A stretch of DNA of 64,000 nucleotides, taken from positions 62,001-126,000 of the forward strand of contig PERU01000002.1 in NCBI GenBank assembly GCA_002928965.1. The letters run 5' to 3'. The notes under the pieces are model-generated. The model was not told where the DNA came from. It searched no databases and was given only the letters and a program-made list of their open reading frames with translations. This document shows positions 40,633 to 49,588 of the stretch, piece by piece. The stretch comes from Methylomonas sp. Its GTDB lineage: Bacteria > Pseudomonadota > Gammaproteobacteria > Methylococcales > Methylomonadaceae. Made by a program: the position numbers and the translations under genes. Positions within the stretch are counted from its first letter, which is position 1, and each line of letters starts with the position of its first letter.

Positions 40633-41082
40633 TTAAGTTCGAGCAGCCTCTGGTGTCAATGTCGGTTGATTGACTGCAAAAATCGCCCAGATGCTTGCAA
40701 TGTCATCAATTATTTCTATATTGACGCCGCGTCTTCGATCTTTAGCGCGCTTTTCTGTTGATGCGGCTAGCGGCGCCAATTGACTTTCCCTGCGGTCGTT
40801 ATGCCAATCCCGCTGGGTATATTCATGAAAAGTCACCGGCATGCCTTTGATCGTAGTGCCTCTGAGTTTATTTAAAGCTCTGTGTCCTGCCGTCTCGGAG
40901 TCCACATGCACCAAGCCATGAAACTCGTACAGGTCAGTGTCTTTGATTTTAATGGCTAAAATATCAACGTGAAGTATTTGGCCGGATTCGGAAAATAATC
41001 CGCCATTTAGGGCAGGCGATACAACGTCATGCAATTCGCTTGGTAATGTGCCTTTGGGGATTTTCCTGATAAATAGGATCAT
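40633..41082 (-). CDS. RNA-recognition-motif (RRM-like) protein
   Basis: The protein has 149 residues. Residues 1-90 fit an RRM: a first strand MILFIRKIPKG, a helix SELHDVVSPALNG and an RNP1-like strand DLYEFHGLVHVDS, followed by AGHRALNKLRGTTIKGMPVTF. The C-terminal part is basic (STEKRAKDRRRG) and then ends in hydrophobic residues. It probably binds RNA in the cytoplasm. The target is unknown. Confidence 0.7.
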   Translation of the reverse strand: MILFIRKIPKGTLPSELHDVVSPALNGGLFSESGQILHVDILAIKIKDTDLYEFHGLVHVDSETAGHRALNKLRGTTIKGMPVTFHEYTQRDWHNDRRESQLAPLAASTEKRAKDRRRGVNIEIIDDIASIWAIFAVNQPTLTPEAART

Positions 41083-41179
41083 AAAAGCCTGCAGTTGTTG
41101 TCCTTAAGTTGCCTGACAGTCTATCAGTTCGGCAATAGTTATTACTGACTATCCCCTCGGCTAAAAGATCCGGCACTGT

Positions 41180-41371
41180 CTAATCTTTTGACAGCCAGGC
41201 GTTTCGCATGGCATCCAGACGTTGCATCATTTCATCGAGTGCTTGAACTGACTCTTTGTGCAGTGGATGGGCATGGTTGTGGATAGGATGCTGCGTATCG
41301 TTCATAAGTTCATCAATGAAACGCTCAGCTTCCATAATTTCTTTGGGGAGTGGGTCAGGTCTGTCGGCCAT
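41180..41371 (-). CDS. Small conserved-looking protein, unknown function
   Basis: The protein has 63 residues and is predicted helical: PLPKEIMEAERFIDELMNDT, a His-rich stretch (HPIHNHAHPLH) and ALDEMMQRLDAMRNAWLSKD. The regular composition supports a real gene. No family was recognised. It is downstream of a strong terminator, so it should have its own promoter. Confidence 0.6.
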   Translation of the reverse strand: MADRPDPLPKEIMEAERFIDELMNDTQHPIHNHAHPLHKESVQALDEMMQRLDAMRNAWLSKD

Positions 41372-41404
41372 GAAAAAAAATCAAACTAGGATTAAGAGAA
41401 CACG

Positions 41405-41591
41405 GACATAAAAAAGCCCACAATCAAGTGGGCTTCGTCCGTTGTTATTTTTATGTTATCTGGACGCCTGCAATCAACGACTACAGGTTAATAGCTTATG
41501 TTTTTATTATTGTTGTACCGAATTCACGGTCGCTTTGGTTTCTCCTCAAAAATACGATTTCCTGAGAAATCGCACCACCCTTACTCAAGGT
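41405..41591 (-). ncRNA. Candidate small RNA transcription unit, about 185 nt
   Basis: A strong promoter reads into this interval on the minus strand (41598-41626). The transcript ends at a terminator with arms AAGCCCAC and GTGGGCTT (41414-41435) followed by TTTTT. In between are hairpins CGCAC...GTGCG, CGATTTC-TCAG-GAAATCG and ACCG-TGAATT-CGGT, and no reading frame longer than a few codons. A purine-rich TTTTTGAGGAGAAACC is exposed. I do not recognise the RNA family. Confidence 0.55.
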
Positions 41592-41597
41592 GTGCGC

Positions 41598-41626
41598 ATT
41601 CTAGTCAAGAAAATCGACTATGTCCA
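41598..41626 (-). promoter_or_regulatory. Sigma-70 promoter for the small RNA
   Basis: On the minus strand TGGACA (-35) and TAGAAT (-10) are separated by exactly 17 bases. The match is close to consensus and points at the interval that ends in a clear terminator. Confidence 0.55.
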
Positions 41627-41915
41627 GAAAAACTGTGGCAATTTGTCGCAGAGTTTTTTGTCAATGCAGATTTGGGGTGTCAAATGCAGGTCGCTTAATC
41701 GCAAAATGCCCTAATTATTTAGCTAAATACCTGATTATAAATGAAAATAAATTGTCAGCATCCAGGTGATTGACTATGTGCTTTCCTGAGGTAATCTTCA
41801 AGCCACGGGGGGCTGGTGATCTAAAACTCAGTCTTTAAGGCGCATCCAAGAAGAAATCATTAGTACCCCCACCTTAATCTGTTGATGATTTTTTACAGAA
41901 CCCATGGTGGCTAAA

Positions 41916-42056
41916 ATGATACGAGAAATACTTGAAATCGTCATGTTGTTCAGTTTGCTGGGCGGATTGTTTTTCGTTAAAAACGAATTTGCCAAAGACA
42001 AACAACAAAGGATAAAAGCAGCCGATGCAGAGCATGGGGATACCAGAAATTTGTGA
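41916..42056 (+). CDS. Small single-pass membrane protein
   Basis: A frame of 46 codons encodes REILEIVMLFSLLGGLFFVK followed by a basic, polar tail (NEFAKDKQQRIKAADAEHGD). One membrane helix with a cytoplasmic tail is likely. GGTGG lies five bases before the ATG. An in-frame ATG four codons earlier is an alternative start. The family was not recognised. Confidence 0.5.
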   Translation: MIREILEIVMLFSLLGGLFFVKNEFAKDKQQRIKAADAEHGDTRNL

Positions 42057-42143
42057 TTCAGCTTTTTTGCTGATTTAGCGCTCTTCCAACCAAAATTGGT
42101 TTATAGAGTTTTTTAATGTCACACAACAATAAGAGATATAACC

Positions 42144-42260
42144 ATGCCAACACCCCCAAAACCTCAAACACCTAGACCATCCACTCATAAAGGCTGGAAT
42201 TACGATAGCTATTTTCAGCAACTTTTGAAAAGCAGAGCTAAAGATCAGGCGGTCAGTTGA
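42144..42260 (+). CDS. Small hydrophilic protein, possible gene
   Basis: A frame of 38 codons encodes MPTPPKPQTPRPSTHKGWNY, then DSYFQQLLKSRAKDQAVS. A Pro-rich start and an amphipathic end look protein-like, but there is no good ribosome site and a competing frame begins at 42117. No other gene is seen between here and 42763. Confidence 0.35.
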   Translation: MPTPPKPQTPRPSTHKGWNYDSYFQQLLKSRAKDQAVS

Positions 42261-42762
42261 ATTGACCTCTTGCAAGTTACCACGATGACCGGGTTAATAA
42301 CGCATCAACTGCTGTAAAATTACATCCATTCAGCGGAAGTACCACCATCACTCCCCGGGAGAGAGCAGGTTAGGGGGATTGATAATGCAAGTATCTGATT
42401 TATTTAACCTCATTCTGACCCTCTACCTTTATGCCCTGCGGGTACAGTGCTAGTTGGGATAATTAATCATTGCTGAATAGTTACCAAAATTTTAATTTTC
42501 GCTATTAACCCGCACTATTGCTTGCTTAAAACTCTTAGAATGCATCAGCTTTGGAGTTGAAAAATCCAAAGCTAAACTGCATGGCAGTTAAAGAACACGG
42601 ATTTGCTTCAGGTGTTAAACGGATGGTATGTAACACAATGATTTAGAATGTTTTTTATAAATATTACCCTTAAATACCCAATCCACTTCACGCTTTTGTC
42701 GATGTATCCTGAGGCTAATCGGTTAGCGCTTAAAATCTATTTTTTTAAATCACGGACACTTA

Positions 42763-43251
42763 ATGAAAAATACCCTCCTGGCACTGATCACACTACTGCT
42801 AGTTTTCAACAGTTCTTACGTCACTGCCGCAAGTGCTGACAAAGCCATTGTCAATGCATTTATAAAAAAACATGTGAAGCAAGCAGGGGGGAAAGAACAC
42901 AAAAAATCCCGTGTTTCTGCCTCTGGCGACATCAATCATGACGGCTCAGCCGATCTTGTGGTCAATTACGTCATAGAGACTGCTGGCGGCGATGATTTCG
43001 ATCAGTATATGGCTGTGTTCAGTCGTGTTAAAAAAACCATTAAGCTGATTGGTACTATTCGTATCGGCGGAGAACTTGAGCGGCATGTTAATTCAGTAAC
43101 AGTTAAAGATAACTTTATAGAACTTGGCACCCTGTCTCATGATGAGAACGACGCCAGATGTTGCCCTACTATTGTGGGTAAAACCTATTATGTGCTTAGC
43201 AAAGGTGAACTCCAGGAACACAAAACCCGTCCAGAGCAGGAAAAGAAATAG
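42763..43251 (+). CDS. Secreted protein of unknown function with a VCBS/EF-hand-like loop
   Basis: The protein has 162 residues. A signal peptide (to about residue 23, ending VTAAS) precedes SASGDINHDGSADLVVNYV, a D-x-N-x-D-G-x-x-D loop that resembles calcium-binding repeats of FG-GAP/VCBS proteins. A vicinal Cys pair (ARCCPTIVG) occurs near residue 127. It is likely periplasmic. No close function can be assigned. Confidence 0.7.
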   Translation: MKNTLLALITLLLVFNSSYVTAASADKAIVNAFIKKHVKQAGGKEHKKSRVSASGDINHDGSADLVVNYVIETAGGDDFDQYMAVFSRVKKTIKLIGTIRIGGELERHVNSVTVKDNFIELGTLSHDENDARCCPTIVGKTYYVLSKGELQEHKTRPEQEKK

Positions 43252-43275
43252 CCAGAATTACCAAAGACAGAGCAA

Positions 43276-44187
43276 TTAGATAATCAATGCCAAGGGAGTT
43301 AGTGATATTAGCGCTCGAAATAGTAAGTCGTTGTTATCAAACAAACCGTAACATTCATAATCCAATGCTGTCGCTGATATTTCACCAAAATCATGCTCAG
43401 CTGAACTCTCTGCCGGCTTAATCAGAATATGTAACACATCGTTACTTTTTAATCGTGTCAAAAGATGCCGATCAATGCTTATTTTATGCGAGGTATACAC
43501 CATCGGATTTTTTTCAAAATCATGGCGCTTTTTTAAGGCCTTTTCCAATAATGCGCTCGATAGTAAGGCGCAGGGGAACATCTCCGGAAAAACCACCTTA
43601 TCCTGCAACTCATCAAAAAATTCTGTTTGATCACGCAGTGAGCCGCACAAAAAGTTTTTAGCATTGCTAGTGGTCATGAATTTGCGCTTTAGGAAATGTC
43701 CACTGGATAGAAAGCTGCGGTCGATCTGTTGACGCAGATTGCCATAACTAGAAAAATCAGCATCCGGCAAATAGAGAGGTTCAGTAGTCTCTTTCTTATA
43801 ACCTAATAGGGCCAGATTCGTATTACTTTTGACCATGATTCGATTGCTAAGCACTGGCACAGGTAACTGTTTGAATTGAGAAGCCTTGATTTCGACTTCG
43901 ATTATCTGGCCTGCTTTAATGACATTGGCAAAAGTAAATTGATAATTACTAAAGTGCAAATCATGCTGTTTAATCAACTCCTGTTCATTCGCCAATTGCC
44001 GGAATGCGTTGATTTTACCTTCGATCAGGGACTCTAATTGAAAACCCAACGTAATGGGCCCTTCAAATGGATTGCCCTGGATTTTGAACCAGTTTTTACT
44101 GTCGTGAAACAAATTAAAATCATCTGTTGAGTTTCTGGCAACATCGATATGCAGTTGCGTAAAAATATCCGCGCTAATCTGATTCAT
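43276..44187 (-). CDS. Hotdog-fold-like protein, MaoC-type hydratase resemblance
   Basis: The protein has 303 residues. Residues 10-60 read DVARNSTDDFNLFHDSKNWF then NPFEGPITLGFQLESL, close to the MaoC pattern of D-x-N-x-x-H, later G-x-P-I-x-x-G. A second half (about 165-290) may form another hotdog repeat. MaoC-like enzymes act on acyl-thioesters, so a role on an acyl intermediate of the neighbouring cluster is possible. The similarity is by eye and weak. Confidence 0.5.
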   Translation of the reverse strand: MNQISADIFTQLHIDVARNSTDDFNLFHDSKNWFKIQGNPFEGPITLGFQLESLIEGKINAFRQLANEQELIKQHDLHFSNYQFTFANVIKAGQIIEVEIKASQFKQLPVPVLSNRIMVKSNTNLALLGYKKETTEPLYLPDADFSSYGNLRQQIDRSFLSSGHFLKRKFMTTSNAKNFLCGSLRDQTEFFDELQDKVVFPEMFPCALLSSALLEKALKKRHDFEKNPMVYTSHKISIDRHLLTRLKSNDVLHILIKPAESSAEHDFGEISATALDYECYGLFDNNDLLFRALISLTPLALII

Positions 44188-44609
44188 AATTACCCACCCC
44201 CCTGATTAGTTAAGTTCCTGATTAGCAAACTGCTGCCGCTAAACCCGAAAAGTCCGCCATGCTAGCATGGCCTGTCACCGGCTTTAGCATAATGCCTAAC
44301 AGTCCGGTGTGACTTTCATGATGACCAGTTTCTTGGACTTAGCCCCTCGTTGATACGGGGCATTGATTGTCAAATCGGCCCTCATTGAACGTGTCTCTTA
44401 TCTTTAAAAACCTTTAACAGAATTGGGTTGGATACTTTTAAGACAAGGCTCATGTGATGCTGTTTTATCTGCAAAATCCCAAAACCCTGCAGATTCAAAT
44501 GGCAAAATTTTCAGTTTTATCCTCAGTAAAATGATTAATCGAATAGCTTAGACTTTCGGCTTTTCTCAATTCGATTGACTAATTGATTGCGGGTAAAGGA
44601 GGCGAGCTA
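44188..44609. other. Intergenic stretch upstream of the hotdog-like gene
   Basis: About 420 bases contain an inverted repeat, GTCACCGG (44274-44281) and CCGGTGTGAC (44304-44313), and a shorter CCCC...GGGG pair near 44342-44362. No gene was supported. The promoter of the hotdog-like gene should be here. Confidence 0.4.
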
Positions 44610-45590
44610 TTATTGGATCGCAATTTTAACGTTTACTTGCAAGCCAATAGGCGTCATAAATGGCACATCCGGTTCTACAAATACCTGAATAATATCGATA
44701 TCTTTACGTTCGGTAGCAGTCTTGGCAAACACAGTTTTTTCACCCATGATTTTTTTCACCAAACTTACATGAGCTGTTATCTCCTTATCACCCAGGCCTC
44801 GGCCAAAAATAATGGCTTTTTGACCATCTTTTAAGGCTAAAGCAAAATTTTCATCAATTTCCGCTCTAACACGTAATTTTGTCATGTCACCCAGAAGTAC
44901 AGCAGGCTCTGGACTGCCGACCGAAAAAGTGGATTCGCCAACCCGCAGAATGGTCTCCAACACTGTGCCATCTATTGGCGCCACTAAATAGGTTTCCGCG
45001 AGCCGTTGCTTGGCTGATTGTAACTGTGCTTCTGCAACCGCGACTTGGGCCAGTGCCAACTGTTTGTCGACATCCCTCACAAAATGTGTCAAAAAACGAG
45101 ACTCGGCAGTCAATCGGCGACTGTCAGCCTGTTTCAGCTTGGCATTGGTTTCAGCTAAATCGCGATCATCTTCTGAGGCAAATTTATTGCTGCGTAATTG
45201 TTCGATACGATCGAGTTTACGGCGGGCGTATTCTGCATCCAATGTGGCGACGTGTTGGGCATTTTTCTTGGCTTCGATTTCATAAGGGTTAACGCCAGCC
45301 AATACTTTTTCCAAATCCGCTTTAGCAGCCAGAACCTTGGATTCCGCCACAGCGACTGCGGTTTGTTCTTCTTTGTTTTGTTGTGTGGCCAGTACCTCGC
45401 CAGCGACCACGGTTTGTCCTAATCCAATCTTATACTCGCTCAGAATGCCGGGGTGCTTAAAGGATAATCTGCGTACTTCGCTGACCGGTTCTATATAACC
45501 AATACCTTGAATCCAGCGCTGTTCTGCCCATGCGGCTGAATTGATAAATAACGGGGTCATCGTTAAAAATAAAGTGGCAAGATGTCGCAT
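44610..45590 (-). CDS. ABC exporter membrane-fusion protein (HlyD/DevB family)
   Basis: The protein has 326 residues. A signal peptide or anchor (to about residue 22) precedes a biotinyl-lipoyl-like segment (IGLGQTVVAGEVLATQQNKE), a long coiled coil (about 70-185) and YLVAPIDGTVLETILRVGES. It links an inner-membrane ABC exporter to an outer-membrane channel. It is third in the operon after the permease and ATPase, with 21 bp to the latter, as in devBCA sets. No outer-membrane factor is encoded nearby. Confidence 0.88.
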   Translation of the reverse strand: MRHLATLFLTMTPLFINSAAWAEQRWIQGIGYIEPVSEVRRLSFKHPGILSEYKIGLGQTVVAGEVLATQQNKEEQTAVAVAESKVLAAKADLEKVLAGVNPYEIEAKKNAQHVATLDAEYARRKLDRIEQLRSNKFASEDDRDLAETNAKLKQADSRRLTAESRFLTHFVRDVDKQLALAQVAVAEAQLQSAKQRLAETYLVAPIDGTVLETILRVGESTFSVGSPEPAVLLGDMTKLRVRAEIDENFALALKDGQKAIIFGRGLGDKEITAHVSLVKKIMGEKTVFAKTATERKDIDIIQVFVEPDVPFMTPIGLQVNVKIAIQ

Positions 45591-45611
45591 TGGAAAAGTC
45601 CGGCGATAAGG

Positions 45612-46331
45612 TTACGATTGAGTATAGAAGGTATTGTCGGTAGTGGCAGTCTGTTGTTGCTCGCTTAACAGTCCATCGGCAATCGACAAAATACGATCAA
45701 ATAGCGGTAGCATGCGGGTATCGTGCGTTACAACGACCAAAACAGCTTTTTCCAGACGAGCTTGCTCCAGCAATAACTCAACCACGGTTTTGCCAGTCTG
45801 CCAGTCCAGTGCTGCAGTGGGTTCGTCGGCCAGTACGATAGATGGTCGATGCAACAAGGCTCTTGCGATAGCTACCCGCTGTCTTTGGCCGCCGCTAAGT
45901 TGATTTGGATGTTTATAACGCATCGCTCGTAATTCTAGCCGCTGTAATAAATTATCCAGGCGTTGTTTGATGTCGGTTTCATCCAAACCCGCATTGCGGC
46001 CGACAATAGCAAGGTTTTCTTCAATTGTTAAGAAAGGCAAAAGTTGAGCGTGCTGAAAAATAAACCCCAGCTTCTGTCGCCTGACCTCGGTCAAACTACT
46101 TTTGTCGGAAAAGTTTACACCTTGTTCGGCAATCAGAAGCTGACCTTCGCTAGGTGCCAACAAGCAGCCCAAAATGGATAACAAGGTAGTTTTTCCTGAA
46201 CCCGATGGGCCAATTAAAACCGAGGCTTGGCCTTCAAAAAATTCTAGATCCACTGGTTTTAGTACTTTTTCGATAATGTCGCCGGCGCCGTAATTTTTGG
46301 TGATGCCTTGGCAGGTCAATATACTTTTCAT
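45612..46331 (-). CDS. ABC exporter ATPase (DevA/LolD-like)
   Basis: The protein has 239 residues. Walker A is [15 protein letters not shown], the signature is LSGGQRQRVAIARALL, and Walker B is SIVLADEPTAALD. It powers the exporter formed by the adjacent permease. The start overlaps the permease stop (ATGA), so the two are coupled. Confidence 0.94.
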   Translation of the reverse strand: MKSILTCQGITKNYGAGDIIEKVLKPVDLEFFEGQASVLIGPSGSGKTTLLSILGCLLAPSEGQLLIAEQGVNFSDKSSLTEVRRQKLGFIFQHAQLLPFLTIEENLAIVGRNAGLDETDIKQRLDNLLQRLELRAMRYKHPNQLSGGQRQRVAIARALLHRPSIVLADEPTAALDWQTGKTVVELLLEQARLEKAVLVVVTHDTRMLPLFDRILSIADGLLSEQQQTATTDNTFYTQS

Positions 46332-47464
46332 CCGTGAAATACCGAAACAGGATCCAGCTTAAAAATCGCCCGAATTGAAAACCAGGAAGACGCTATACAA
46401 CACAGCAATGAAAAGGCGACTAATCCTGTCGTTACCGTAGTAGTAGTCTCCAGTGGAATGGGGCTTCGGGCCGAAGCGTTACACGCCAGAAAAAATAGGA
46501 TTAAGCCAACGATAATGCCCAAACCGCCCAATGTTATGCTTTGCGCTAACACTATTTGGCGCAAGGTTTTCTGATGGAAGCCCAATGCTAGTAAGGTAGC
46601 GTAATTGCCTATGTGATCCTGGGTAATTGCAAACAAGGTTTGGCTCATTATCACAGCGCCAACCAGTAGACCTAAGACTGCAGTAATAATCACAGTAATC
46701 CCAACCCCTGTTTCCAACATCCAGTACTTTACTGAACGAACGGCAAATTCAGCAGTGGTTAAGACTTCTACATTGGAAACTTCATCTGCAACGCGGTCTC
46801 GGACGGCTAAAATATCGGTATTCGGTTTGATTCGAGCCAGTACATAAGAGATTTCATCATCACGGTAGTAAGGCACATATTCCAAAGCGTTTTTAATGGA
46901 TGTGAATATAAAAGGTGCTGCAGTAAAGGTACGGACTTCTTGCGAAAAACCACCTATGGTTGCGCGTTTGCCTTGCATTTCAGCGGAGTCACCAATCTGT
47001 GAGACACCGAGGGCGTTTTTGGAAAGTTCGTCAACGATGACTGTTTTGGGTAGATGCATCGATTCTAAATTGCCTTCTATCAGCTTCCAGGGGCCGCCAG
47101 CATTGCTGGTGTCCAGCCCAATCACTTCCACAGTAATGTTTTTACCTTCAGGATGTTGCCAGTTGATCCAGCCTACCAACATTCCTTCAGCCCATGACAC
47201 ACCCTCTACACTTCTGACTTGCTGAATACGCTGCCTAGGTATTGCTGTCCCATAGTCAATTGTGCGTGTTTCTTTGGCCATTACCCAGATATCGACTCCG
47301 GCATTGTTAATGATTGCGCTGTTAGTATTAACCCAGCCCACCAAAAGACCAATTTGTGCGGCAGCTAGAAAAAAGGCTATGGCGATACCTGTCACTGTCA
47401 TTACGAACCGCATGCGGTTATGCGAAAGCATCTTGGTTGATACTGCAATGACTACTGACGCCAT
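46328..47464 (-). CDS. ABC exporter permease (DevC/FtsX family)
   Basis: The protein has 378 residues from the ATG at 47464; a TTG 39 bases upstream is also open and neither has a good ribosome site. The N-terminal membrane helix is MTVTGIAIAFFLAAAQIGLL, a MacB-like periplasmic domain follows (about 50-245), and three C-terminal helices end the protein. With the ATPase and fusion protein it would export a small or lipid-like molecule. It is divergent from the ThiF gene across 144 bp, which include the inverted repeat TTAGCTT (47512-47518) / AAGCTAA (47525-47531). Confidence 0.9.
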   Translation of the reverse strand: MASVVIAVSTKMLSHNRMRFVMTVTGIAIAFFLAAAQIGLLVGWVNTNSAIINNAGVDIWVMAKETRTIDYGTAIPRQRIQQVRSVEGVSWAEGMLVGWINWQHPEGKNITVEVIGLDTSNAGGPWKLIEGNLESMHLPKTVIVDELSKNALGVSQIGDSAEMQGKRATIGGFSQEVRTFTAAPFIFTSIKNALEYVPYYRDDEISYVLARIKPNTDILAVRDRVADEVSNVEVLTTAEFAVRSVKYWMLETGVGITVIITAVLGLLVGAVIMSQTLFAITQDHIGNYATLLALGFHQKTLRQIVLAQSITLGGLGIIVGLILFFLACNASARSPIPLETTTTVTTGLVAFSLLCCIASSWFSIRAIFKLDPVSVFHG

Positions 47465-47608
47465 GGTATTGATAATGAAGGAATCATAAAAAAGTTGGCC
47501 CAAGTATATTGTTAGCTTAGTTGCAAGCTAAGACTCATTGCCATTTACTGTTATAAATACGTTGACAGTATAGCAAACAACACAGTACAAACTTGTCTGT
47601 GAATAATT

Positions 47609-48493
47609 ATGGTTAAGACGATGACGACCTTTAACTATCAACAAGCATTTTCGCGAAATATTGGCTGGGTCACAGAACAAGAGCAGCTGATGCTCAATGG
47701 CAAAAAAATTGCTATCGCTGGCTTGGGCGGCGTAGGCGGTAGTCATTTATTGACGTTGACCCGGTTAGGTATTGGTGTTTTCCATATTGCTGATTTCGAC
47801 AACTTTGAATTGCCCAATTTTAACCGTCAAGCGGGCGCTACTGTTGCTCACCTTAATAGACCAAAAACCGATGTGTTGGCGGAAATGGCACAAGACATCA
47901 ATCCTGATCTTCATATAAAAAAGTTTCCTGAGGGCGTTACAGCAACGAACCTGTCGGATTTCTTTACAGGCGTTGATTTGTATGTGGATGCCTTGGATTT
48001 TTTTGCATTTGAAGCAAGGGAAATGGTGTTTGCATACTGTGCGGAGCAAGGCATACCAGCGATTACTGCAGCACCTTTGGGTATGGGCACGGCATTGTTG
48101 AATTTTTTGCCGGGGCAAATGACGTTCGAAGACTACTTCAAATTGAAGGGTAAATCGGAAACCGACAAAATTTTGCATTTTTTGCTGGGTTTGTCACCGG
48201 CAATGTTGCAGCGGGGCTATCTGGTAGATCACAGTAAGGTCGATTTATTGAACCATAAAGGGCCTTCTACACCTATGGCCTGTGAATTATGTGCTGGGAT
48301 AGCGGCTACACAAGCATTAAAAATATTGTTGAAGCGAGGTAAGGTATTGGCTGCACCGTGGGGCTTACAGTTTGATGCCTATACCAATAGGCTAGTTAAA
48401 ACTTGGCGGCCGGGAGGTAATGCTAATCTGATACAGAAGACGGGGATTTGGTTTGCAAGGAAACAGTTTCTTGGGATGCTTAATAATAAATAA
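47609..48493 (+). CDS. E1-like ThiF/MoeB-family adenylyltransferase
   Basis: The protein has 294 residues. The nucleotide-binding glycine loop is IAIAGLGGVGGSHLLTL, then DFDNFELPNFNRQ and VDLYVDALDFF, the E1 core with the catalytic Asp. MACELCAGIAATQALKILL follows near the end. ThiF-family enzymes adenylate the C-terminus of a carrier protein or an amino-acid carboxylate. It lacks a rhodanese domain and has no ubiquitin-like partner nearby. The next gene, a nitroreductase-fold protein, lies 24 bp downstream. Confidence 0.88.
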   Translation: MVKTMTTFNYQQAFSRNIGWVTEQEQLMLNGKKIAIAGLGGVGGSHLLTLTRLGIGVFHIADFDNFELPNFNRQAGATVAHLNRPKTDVLAEMAQDINPDLHIKKFPEGVTATNLSDFFTGVDLYVDALDFFAFEAREMVFAYCAEQGIPAITAAPLGMGTALLNFLPGQMTFEDYFKLKGKSETDKILHFLLGLSPAMLQRGYLVDHSKVDLLNHKGPSTPMACELCAGIAATQALKILLKRGKVLAAPWGLQFDAYTNRLVKTWRPGGNANLIQKTGIWFARKQFLGMLNNK

Positions 48494-48517
48494 CAAAACA
48501 TGACAAAGAAGGTTGAA

Positions 48518-49570
48518 ATGGAGAGGCAAATTATAGAAAAAGTATTAGCAGCTGCCGTTCAAGCGCCCTCGGGTGATAACGTACAGCCTTGGCGGTTAGA
48601 AGCGTCTGCAGATTGGTCACGAATAAATTTATTTAACTTGCCTGAGCGAGACGATTCCTACTACAACTATCAGCAGGCCGCTGCTTATATTGCTCATGGT
48701 GCGGTGATCGAAAATATCGCTATTGCTTCTGGACATTTAGGCTGCGAGGTCCAGCTAAAATTATTCCCAGACCCGCAAAACCCTGATTATGTGGCTTGTT
48801 TTGATTTTGAATCGGCTACAGCTGTTGATGACCCGCTTTACCCGGCTATTTTTACCCGAGAAACCAATCGATTCCATTTTCAAGACGAGCAATTATCCAC
48901 TGAAGCTGTTCAAAAGCTTATTGATTCCATAAAGCAAGTGGAAGGCGTAAAGGGTTATTTTGTACATGATGCTAAAACCATTAAAGCTTTGGCCAAAGTT
49001 TTAATGGTGAATGACCGCCTAGTGTTCGAACGTAAGGATATTCACGGTTTTTTATTCGACAAGATCCGCTGGAATCAGAAGCAATTGGAAGAAACTCAGG
49101 ATGGCATGCCCGTTGGTACCTTGGGTTTAAATCCGATTGAAAAACTGTTTTTCCCTTTGATGCGTTTCTGGTGGTTTGTTGGTCTGGCAAACTATTTAGG
49201 CTTATCTCGGGTGATTGGTGCCAAGTGTTGGTACAACTGTCAAAACTCGGCTGTTATGGGGCAAATAACTGTAAAAAATCCTGACAGCGTTGGTTTTATT
49301 CAGGCAGGTCGGTCGCTGCAGCGCGTTTGGTTGGAGACTGCACGGCAGGGGTTGGCGTTTCAGCCTATTGTAGGTTTACCTTTGTTGATTTATCGAGCAA
49401 AAGCTAATGCTTTGGAAGCCTTTTCTGAAGCGCATCGACAATTGATTGCTCAAACAGAAAAAAGCTTGTTTGACGTGTATGGTATCGATCAATCAGAAAC
49501 ATTGGCTGTGGGATTTCGTATTGGTAAGTGCCAGCCTTTAACAGAAAAGACCCTCAGGAAATCCATATAG
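48518..49570 (+). CDS. Nitroreductase-fold protein paired with ThiF
   Basis: The protein has 350 residues from the ATG at 48518, preferred over 48500 because AAGAAGG lies five bases before it. KVLAAAVQAPSGDNVQPWRL is the FMN-binding start of nitroreductases, and AAAYIAHGAVIENIAIASG follows. The C-terminal part ends in GFRIGKCQP. Linked ThiF and nitroreductase proteins occur in MoeY-type families and in some biosynthetic clusters. It may oxidise or reduce the product of the ThiF enzyme. Substrate unknown. Confidence 0.8.
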   Translation: MERQIIEKVLAAAVQAPSGDNVQPWRLEASADWSRINLFNLPERDDSYYNYQQAAAYIAHGAVIENIAIASGHLGCEVQLKLFPDPQNPDYVACFDFESATAVDDPLYPAIFTRETNRFHFQDEQLSTEAVQKLIDSIKQVEGVKGYFVHDAKTIKALAKVLMVNDRLVFERKDIHGFLFDKIRWNQKQLEETQDGMPVGTLGLNPIEKLFFPLMRFWWFVGLANYLGLSRVIGAKCWYNCQNSAVMGQITVKNPDSVGFIQAGRSLQRVWLETARQGLAFQPIVGLPLLIYRAKANALEAFSEAHRQLIAQTEKSLFDVYGIDQSETLAVGFRIGKCQPLTEKTLRKSI

Positions 49571-49588
49571 ACAGCTTTATTGGGATTT

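Noticed and set aside
40326..40673. 115-codon frame between the porin and RRM-like genes
   Set aside because: It overlaps the RRM-like gene end on the other strand and has no protein-like pattern.
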